A stretch of 64,000 bases of DNA from Pseudomonas sp. Au-Pse12 (lineage in GTDB: Bacteria; Pseudomonadota; Gammaproteobacteria; Pseudomonadales; Pseudomonadaceae), in contig NZ_JAJTTH010000009.1 in the NCBI RefSeq assembly GCF_021341665.1, positions 124,001 to 188,000 of the forward strand, given 5' to 3'. Positions 58,549 through 64,000 of this stretch are shown in pieces. The translations under genes and the position numbers were made by a program. Under the pieces are notes generated by a model. The model searched no databases. It was given only the letters and a program-made list of their open reading frames with translations, and was not told the origin of the DNA. Numbering within the stretch: position 1 is the first letter of the stretch; each line of letters begins with the position of its first letter.

Positions 58549-58640
58549 GGCGGGCTCGGGGCAAGTGGGTACGGCGCTGAAATTAAGGTCTTTATGGTTT
58601 AATGCCGAGCACCGTTTAGAGCCCGTTTGACTGGACCACT
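58549..58640. promoter_or_regulatory. divergent MFS / MocR promoter region
   Basis: This 92-bp gap includes an AT-rich core (AATTAAGGTCTTTATGGTTTAATG at 58579-58602) suitable for back-to-back promoters. MocR regulators usually bind direct repeats in such gaps; no clear repeat pair is identified here. Confidence 0.4.
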
Positions 58641-60110
58641 ATGAGCCGTGGAAAACACCCCGTGCCCCTCGACCTGCCACTGCCCATGGAGGGCGCTCAG
58701 GGCAAGCAGGACAGTGCCTACGCCGCGTTGCGCCAGGCGATCCTGGAAAAACGCCTGCCGGCCGGCTGCCGCTTGCCTTCGACCCGCACCCTGGCCCAGC
58801 GCTGGGGCCTGTCCCGGGGCACCCTGGAAGTGGTCTTCGACCGCCTGCGCAGCGAAGGCTACGTGAGCCGCACCAGCGGTTCCGGGACCCGGGTCTGCGC
58901 GGTGGTGCCGGATCTTTACCTGAGCGCCCCGGCGGCGGTTGCGGCGCCCGCCGCCCGTGACCTTGAACCGCCGTACCCGCCGCTGGGCGTGCGTGCCGGC
59001 CAGCCCTTTGTTGCGCGGCTGGCTGACCCGGCGCTGTTTCCCCTGCAGCACTGGACCCGCTCCCTGACCCGGGCCCTGGGCAGTGCCTCGGCGCAGTCGC
59101 TGTGCGACGCCGACCCCGGCGGGCTGCCGGCGCTGCGCCAGCAGATCGCCGAGTACCTGGGGCAGCACCGGGGCATCGCCTGCCATGCCGGGCAAGTGAT
59201 GATCACCACCGGCATCCGCCATGGCCTCGACCTGCTGGCCCGCAGCCTGCTGCGCCCGGGTGACAAGGTGTGCCTCGAAGACCCCGGCTACCTCTCGGCC
59301 AAGGATCTGTTTGCCCTGGCCGGGGCGCGCCTGGTGCCGATCCCGCTGCAGGAGGAGGGCATCGACACCGAGCGCCTGCAAGAGCACCGCGATGCACGCC
59401 TGGTCTACGTGACCCCGGCCCACCAGGCGCCTTTGGGCATGACCCTGCCGGTGTCGCGGCGCCTGGCCCTGCTGGAATGGGCGCGGCACAGCCAGGCCTG
59501 GGTGGTGGAGGACGACTACGACAGCGAATTCAACTACCAGAGCGCGCCGCTGGCAGCCCTCAAGTCGCTGGACCGGGACGACCGGGTGATCTACTGCGGC
59601 AGCTTCAACAAGACCCTGTTCGCCGGCTTGCGGGTGGGCTTTATGCTGCTGCCCGAAAGCCTGCGCCCGCGCTTGCTGGCGACCTTGCAGAGCACCGGGC
59701 GCTCGGTCGGGGTGATCGAGCAACTGGCCCTGGCCGACTACATCGCCAGCGGCGCCTTCCTGCGTAACCTGCGGGCGGCGCGTCAGGCCTATCAGGAACG
59801 CCGCGACCTGCTGCTGGCGATCCTCGCTCGGGAGGCGCCGGGCTGCTACCGCATCAGCGGCCAGCAGGCCGGGCTGCATCTGCTCCTGGAGCTGCCACCG
59901 GGCAGCGACGAGACGCGCTTTCGCCAGCACGCTGCCGAGCAGGGCCTGCTGCTGCAGGGGCTGGCCGAGCACTGCCAGGCGGCGCGCCGGCCGGCGGCGG
60001 TGATCATCGGCTACGCGGCCCTGAGCCTGGCGCAGATCCGTTTCAGCGGATCGCAGCTGGCGGCGCTGCTGGTGGCCGCGGCGCGGCAGGCGCAAGAGCA
60101 AGCGCGCTGA
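58641..60110 (+). CDS. MocR-type GntR/aminotransferase-fold regulator
   Basis: This 489-residue chimera has an N-terminal GntR winged helix (about 22-85; AYAALRQAILEKRLPAGCRLPSTRTLAQRWGLSRGTLE) and a C-terminal fold-type I aminotransferase domain (about 120-480). The PLP Lys is in GSFNKTLFAGLRVGF, and VVEDDYDSEFNY supplies the Asp/Tyr that hold PLP. It probably senses PLP or an amino-compound adduct and regulates the divergent MFS gene. It is less likely to be PdxR, since no pdx genes are adjacent. Confidence 0.92.
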   Translation: MSRGKHPVPLDLPLPMEGAQGKQDSAYAALRQAILEKRLPAGCRLPSTRTLAQRWGLSRGTLEVVFDRLRSEGYVSRTSGSGTRVCAVVPDLYLSAPAAVAAPAARDLEPPYPPLGVRAGQPFVARLADPALFPLQHWTRSLTRALGSASAQSLCDADPGGLPALRQQIAEYLGQHRGIACHAGQVMITTGIRHGLDLLARSLLRPGDKVCLEDPGYLSAKDLFALAGARLVPIPLQEEGIDTERLQEHRDARLVYVTPAHQAPLGMTLPVSRRLALLEWARHSQAWVVEDDYDSEFNYQSAPLAALKSLDRDDRVIYCGSFNKTLFAGLRVGFMLLPESLRPRLLATLQSTGRSVGVIEQLALADYIASGAFLRNLRAARQAYQERRDLLLAILAREAPGCYRISGQQAGLHLLLELPPGSDETRFRQHAAEQGLLLQGLAEHCQAARRPAAVIIGYAALSLAQIRFSGSQLAALLVAAARQAQEQAR

Positions 60111-60192
60111 GCATGGGCTGTCATCTGCCTGTCATGTGGCTCGGGCACCCTCGACGCTCCGGCCTCGGGCCTTTGTGGATTACACGGACGTC

Positions 60193-61113
60193 ATGATCAT
60201 TGTCACCGCCGGCGCGGCCTATCTGGATATCGACGCCTACGCCGGCTGCATCGCCTACGCCGAATTGCTCAACCTCAGCGGCCGCCCGGCCCGGGCCCTG
60301 GGCAGCGCGCCGCTCAACGAGAGCATTCCCCAAGGCTTCAGAGACCGCCTCAAGGGCCTGGACAGCCACGTCCCCGAGAGCGCCGATCAGTTCGTCCTGG
60401 TGGACATTTCCAACCACCTGCACCTGGACCCGCTGGTGGACCTCGCGCGGGTGGTGGAGGTCATCGACCATCACCCGGGGTTCGAGGCGTTCTGGGACGA
60501 GCGCCTGGGCAAATACGCGGATATCCGCCCGATCGGCGCCGCCTGCACCCAGGTCTATGAGCGCTGGCGCGACGCCGGCCTGCTGCCGCGGATCAGCCGC
60601 GACAGCGCGCAATTGCTGGCGGCGGGCATCCTCGACAACACCCTGAACTTCAGCGGCCGCAGCTGTACCACGGCCGACCGCCAGGCCTATGCCGCCCTGG
60701 CCGCGCATGCCGGCCTGGGGCCCTGGTGGCCCGAAGCGTATTTCCAGCAATGCCAGCAGCAGATCGAAGCGCAGTTGCCCCAGGCCCTGCTCAAGGATTT
60801 GAAGGTGCTCGAAGCGTCCAGCAACCTGCCGCGGCGCTTTGCCCAGCTCACGCTGTGGCAGGGCGAGGGTCTGCTGGCGCGCCAGCGCCGCCTGATCGAG
60901 CAGGTGCTGGGGCAGTGGGGCGATGACTGGTTGCTGAACCTGATCAGCCTCAGCGAGGGCAGAAGCTACCTGCTGACCGGCAGCCCGGGCAGTGCCCGCA
61001 AGCTTGAGCGGCTGCTAGAGTGCAGCGCCCAGGACGGCGTGCATTGCCTGGCCCGGCCGATCCTGCGCAAGGAGCTGCTGCGCAAGGGCCTGGCTTTGCA
61101 GGCGGTGCCCTGA
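60193..61113 (+). CDS. DHH-family phosphoesterase
   Basis: This 306-residue protein has metal-binding motifs AYLDIDAYAG (Asp12, Asp14), VLVDIS (Asp71) and VIDHHPGFEAF (Asp92-His93-His94). ILDNTLNFS provides the fourth Asp. The DHH core matches PPX-type manganese pyrophosphatases and exopolyphosphatases, but the C-terminal DHHA2 domain is not recognisable to me. The ribosome site is weak; the ATG at 60193 is chosen because it starts the first beta strand. It is monocistronic. Confidence 0.82.
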   Translation: MIIVTAGAAYLDIDAYAGCIAYAELLNLSGRPARALGSAPLNESIPQGFRDRLKGLDSHVPESADQFVLVDISNHLHLDPLVDLARVVEVIDHHPGFEAFWDERLGKYADIRPIGAACTQVYERWRDAGLLPRISRDSAQLLAAGILDNTLNFSGRSCTTADRQAYAALAAHAGLGPWWPEAYFQQCQQQIEAQLPQALLKDLKVLEASSNLPRRFAQLTLWQGEGLLARQRRLIEQVLGQWGDDWLLNLISLSEGRSYLLTGSPGSARKLERLLECSAQDGVHCLARPILRKELLRKGLALQAVP

Positions 61114-61274
61114 ATCAACCCAGGGGGTGGCGCAGGCCTCGCCCTGGCGGCGTTCGCGGTGTTCCTGTACTGCGCAAGATCTACGAGTAGAGCCGCTGGG
61201 GCGGTTGCTGCCGGTGGTTGACGGGCGACTATGCTGAGCTTCTAGAGCGTCGACAACGGCGCGGGAGGTCGGTC

Positions 61275-62147
61275 ATGGGTCAGGACAGAACCGCGCTGGT
61301 GCTTTCCGGGGGCGGCAGCCTCGGGGCGGTCCAGGTCGGCATGCTGCAAGCCCTGGTGGAACTGGGGCAGGAGTTCGATCTGGTGGTGGGGGCCTCGGTG
61401 GGCGCCATCAACGGCGCTTACTTTGCCGCGCGGCCCGATGCCCGGGGCGTGGCCGAGCTGGCGGACTTCTGGCGCGGCTTGCGCAAGGGCGACGTGTTTC
61501 CGTTTTCCTGGTTCGACAGCCTGATCGGCCTGCTACGCCATCGCGGTTGCCTGCTGCCGTCCACGGCCCTGTCCCGGCTGGTGCAGCGGGCGTTGCCGGT
61601 CGCGCGTATCGAAGACAGCCGGCTGGCGCTGCATATCGTCACCACCAACCTGCTGACGGGGGCCCAGGAAGTGCTTTCCAGTGGCGACACCGAGCAGGCG
61701 CTGCTGGCCAGCGCGGCGATTCCCCTGGTGTTTCCCTGGGTGCGCATCGGCGACAAGCTGCTGGTGGATGGCGGGGTCGCGAGCAATACGCCGATTGCCG
61801 CCGCGGTGGGCCTGGGGGCCACTCGAGTGATTGTCTTGCCCACCGGTTTTGGCTGCGCCTGCCCGGCGCCGCCGGCGGGGATGCTGGCCCTGGCCCTGCA
61901 CACCTTGAACCTGTTGAGCATGCGCCAGCTGGTGCGCGACATCGAACTCTATGCGCCGCGGGTGGCGATCCATGTGGTCGACCCGCTGTGCCCGCTGGGG
62001 GTATCGGTGTTCGACTTCAACCAGACCGAGACGCTGCTGCAACGGGCGTACCGCCAGACCCTGGGCTGGGTCGAGCAGGGCGGCCTGCAACGCCGGGGCG
62101 TGCCCGGTGCCCTGCAGGCCCATAGCCATGGGCCGGCCCCGGGCTAG
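61275..62147 (+). CDS. patatin-like phospholipase
   Basis: This 290-residue serine hydrolase has the oxyanion motif LSGGGSLGA (about 10-18), the nucleophile elbow GASVG (Ser41) and the catalytic Asp in LVDGGVASN. There is no signal peptide or membrane helix, so it is cytoplasmic or exported by another route. GGGAGG lies about 8 nt before the ATG at 61275. It shares a CTAG tetranucleotide with the iolR stop, both genes ending on it tail to tail. Confidence 0.9.
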   Translation: MGQDRTALVLSGGGSLGAVQVGMLQALVELGQEFDLVVGASVGAINGAYFAARPDARGVAELADFWRGLRKGDVFPFSWFDSLIGLLRHRGCLLPSTALSRLVQRALPVARIEDSRLALHIVTTNLLTGAQEVLSSGDTEQALLASAAIPLVFPWVRIGDKLLVDGGVASNTPIAAAVGLGATRVIVLPTGFGCACPAPPAGMLALALHTLNLLSMRQLVRDIELYAPRVAIHVVDPLCPLGVSVFDFNQTETLLQRAYRQTLGWVEQGGLQRRGVPGALQAHSHGPAPG

Positions 62148-63064
62148 TCGTCGAAGCCGCCCTGTTCGTGAATCTCGTCCATCTTCAGTTCCAGGCGATA
62201 GGCCACGGCGATGAACAGCGCCTGGCACAGGCACAAGGTGGCGCTCAGCGAGCGGAAGGCGAAGGAGCTGCCTTCGTTGACCAGCAGCACGCTGTTGGCG
62301 CGCTTGGCCAGGGGTGACAGGGTGCTGTCGGTGATGATCAGGGTCTGGGCCTGGTTGTGCTGGGCAATGCGCAGGCAGTGCTGGGTTTCCTTGGCGTAGG
62401 GGGTGAAGCTGATGGCGATCACCAGGTCGTTGGGGCGGATGCTGCGCATCTGCTCGCGGTAGCTGCCGCCCAGGCCCGACACCAGGTGGATGCGCTTGTT
62501 GGTGTGCTGCAGGTTGTACACCAGGTAGTCGGCCACGGCGAAGGAACGGCGCACCCCCACCACATAGATGTTGTCGGCATTGACCACCAGGTCCACCGCC
62601 TGCTCGAAGGCCGCGTCGTCCAGTTCCAGGCCCAGGCGCTCGATCCCCGACAGGGTGGCATTGATGCATTCGCGCGCCAGGTCGCCGTCGCTGGCCTTTT
62701 GCGACTTGTTGGCGATCATGCTGCGGATGCGCTGCTGGTAGTTCTGCACCGGCGTGGCCTTGTGAGTGTAGGCCTGGCGGAACAGCGCCTGCATTTCACT
62801 GAAGCCGCTGAAGCCGAAACGCTGCGAGAAACGCACGATGGCTGAAGGGTGGACCTCGCATTCCCGGGCGATGTCGCTGATGCGGTCGACCATGATCCGG
62901 TCGCTCTGCTGGCTCATGTAGCTGGCGATGCGCTTGAGCTGGCGCGGCAGGCCTTCGTATTCCTCGGTGATCAACTGCAGCAGCCGCTCGGCATTCGCCG
63001 GAGGGCTGGCGAGGTCGCTCTCGGGCGTGCTCTCGGACAAGGCCGGCTGATCGGTGCGGGACAT
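62144..63064 (-). CDS. iolR: RpiR/MurR-family regulator of myo-inositol catabolism
   Basis: This 306-residue regulator has an N-terminal helix-turn-helix of the RpiR family (about 30-105; SDIARECEVHPSAIVRFSQRFGFSGFSEMQ) and a C-terminal SIS sugar-phosphate-binding domain (about 145-280; IYVVGVRRSFAVADYL, DLVIAISFTPYAKET). It is divergent from iolC, and the gap contains GGAA-N6-TTCC, the motif reported for alphaproteobacterial IolR. It should repress the iol genes until an inositol-derived phosphate binds. Confidence 0.9.
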   Translation of the reverse strand: MSRTDQPALSESTPESDLASPPANAERLLQLITEEYEGLPRQLKRIASYMSQQSDRIMVDRISDIARECEVHPSAIVRFSQRFGFSGFSEMQALFRQAYTHKATPVQNYQQRIRSMIANKSQKASDGDLARECINATLSGIERLGLELDDAAFEQAVDLVVNADNIYVVGVRRSFAVADYLVYNLQHTNKRIHLVSGLGGSYREQMRSIRPNDLVIAISFTPYAKETQHCLRIAQHNQAQTLIITDSTLSPLAKRANSVLLVNEGSSFAFRSLSATLCLCQALFIAVAYRLELKMDEIHEQGGFDD

Positions 63065-63376
63065 AGAAAATCCTTCTGGCTTGTACTGATGGGGAAGGCT
63101 GTGGGTCCGTCCCCTGACAATAGGTGGGCAGCCGGCAGTCTACAGGGTAGGGGCCCATAAAATCTTCGGGCGGGTGCCGGCCGGGGCATTGCTGAAACGA
63201 TGCAGGGCGTCTGGCTCAGGCTTGAAAAAAGTTTAATGGAAAATATATTCCATGTAAAAAATATATAGAAAAAATATTGATTGAGGCTGGGAGACGTTTT
63301 AGTCTGCGCTGACCAAGAGTGCTCGGCACCTGACAACGGCGGCGAGCGCAGGCTGATAAAAATAACAGGAGCCAGC
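63065..63376. promoter_or_regulatory. iolR-iolC divergent control region with IolR-type operator
   Basis: In this 312-bp gap, ATGGAA-N6-TTCCAT at 63236-63253 is an inverted repeat that contains GGAA-N6-TTCC. It sits in a strongly AT-rich tract (about 63222-63284), which also holds A/T runs suitable for a promoter toward iolC. No gene is seen here. Confidence 0.65.
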
Positions 63377-64000
63377 ATGGGCCAGACTCGTTTTGCCAGT
63401 GGGCGTCAATTGGATCTGATTTGCCTCGGACGCCTGGGCGTCGACCTCTATGCGCAGCAGGTCGGGGCGCGGCTGGAGGACGTCAGCAGCTTTGCCAAAT
63501 ACCTCGGCGGCTCGTCGGCGAACATCGCCTTCGGCACCGCGCGCCTGGGCCTCAAGTCGGCGATGCTGAGCCGGGTCGGCGACGATCACATGGGGCGCTT
63601 CCTGCTGGAGTCGCTGGTGCGCGAAGGCTGTGACGTCAGCGCGGTCAAGGTCGATCCGCAGCGCCTCACCGCCCTGGTCCTGCTGGGCCTCAAGGACCGC
63701 GAAACCTTCCCCCTGGTGTTCTACCGCGAGAACTGCGCGGACATGGCGCTGTGCGCCGCCGACATCGACGAAGCCTTCATTGCCTCCAGCAAGGCCCTGC
63801 TGATCACCGGCACCCATTTCTCCACCGACGGCGTCTACCAGGCCAGCCTCCAGGCCCTGGACTACGCCGAGAAGCACGGGGTCAAGCGGGTCCTGGACAT
63901 CGACTACCGGCCGGTGCTCTGGGGCCTGGCGGGCAAGGCCGATGGCGAGACCCGGTTCGTTGCCGACCAGCAGGTCAGCCAGCATGTGCAGGGCATCCTG
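63377..64000 (+). CDS. iolC: 5-dehydro-2-deoxygluconokinase (partial, runs off window)
   Basis: The first 208 residues of a PfkB/ribokinase-family kinase are present: DLICLGRLGVDLYAQQ, FAKYLGGSSANIAFGTARLG (PfkB motif 1 region), SRVGDDHMGRFL and LDIDYRPVLWG. IolC phosphorylates 2-deoxy-5-keto-gluconate in myo-inositol degradation. In pseudomonads it is usually fused to a DUF2090 aldolase-like domain, which would be beyond the window. AGGAG lies 6 nt before the ATG. It is divergent from iolR and likely leads the iol operon. Confidence 0.93.
   Translation, partial: MGQTRFASGRQLDLICLGRLGVDLYAQQVGARLEDVSSFAKYLGGSSANIAFGTARLGLKSAMLSRVGDDHMGRFLLESLVREGCDVSAVKVDPQRLTALVLLGLKDRETFPLVFYRENCADMALCAADIDEAFIASSKALLITGTHFSTDGVYQASLQALDYAEKHGVKRVLDIDYRPVLWGLAGKADGETRFVADQQVSQHVQGIL

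Noticed and set aside
61114..61274. Possible gene remnant between the DHH and patatin genes
   Set aside because: A short hydrophobic stretch (LALAAFAVFLYCA) is visible in one frame, but it has no start with a ribosome site and no family match.
1..64000. tRNA, rRNA, insertion sequence or prophage attachment sites
   Set aside because: No cloverleaf-type tRNA sequence, rRNA, transposase, integrase or long direct repeat was recognised by eye; a tRNA scan would settle the first point.

Overview
The window is GC-rich, gene-dense chromosomal DNA from a fluorescent Pseudomonas. A P. protegens / P. chlororaphis-type strain is most likely. The evidence is a bkdR-bkdA1 divergon, an hcnABC cyanide operon with an ANR box and a GGA-rich (RsmA-type) leader, a Pseudomonas-style iol locus, DUF1652, and many REP/REPIN-like intergenic repeats. 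The species call rests on recognised gene content, not on a search. No prophage, insertion sequence, CRISPR array, rRNA or tRNA was found.

Left part (1-26.5 kb): branched-chain keto-acid dehydrogenase E1 alpha (cut by the window edge) and its Lrp-type regulator bkdR; an HD-GYP c-di-GMP phosphodiesterase and a chemoreceptor; an SLC13-type anion transporter behind a candidate ANR box; a divergent DapF-like epimerase facing an MFS/HlyD efflux pair; a GNAT-copC-copD cluster; a complete reductive pyrimidine catabolism locus (TetR/RutR-like regulator, preA, preT, dihydropyrimidinase, NCS1 transporter, N-carbamoyl-beta-alanine amidase); a lipoprotein; an orphan sulfonate/taurine-type binding protein; and an operon of a fused ATPase-permease of the glycine-betaine/choline class, its binding protein and msrA.

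Middle part (26.5-43 kb): a small DUF3077-like gene preceded by a structured leader with an overlapping 45-codon upstream ORF; about 0.9 kb of repeats without a convincing gene; a hicAB toxin-antitoxin pair; an RND efflux operon in the order pump-adaptor-outer membrane channel; two tandem paralogous lipoproteins; a stand-alone DUF1016 nuclease; and a sulfane-sulfur module. That module holds a FisR-like sigma-54 activator with the C-X10-C-X6-C sensor spacing, divergent from a persulfide-dioxygenase-like MBL protein, sulfide:quinone reductase, a TauE/SafE exporter and two half-size YeeE/YedE proteins. A sigma-54 promoter and a phased TGGCAG array lie between the two arms.

Right part (43-64 kb): a phosphatase / DUF1329 / DUF1302 operon; a GNAT gene; a multi-PAS LuxR regulator with DUF1652; a two-component system; three small envelope-type genes, one of 24 residues; hcnABC; a GST; a Bcr/CflA-type MFS divergent from a MocR regulator; a DHH phosphoesterase; a patatin; and iolR divergent from iolC, with a GGAA-N6-TTCC operator. 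Several dispersed repeat families (REPs, a ~150-bp inverted-repeat element with a covarying hairpin, heptamer GCAAGCY arrays) sit directly behind stop codons.
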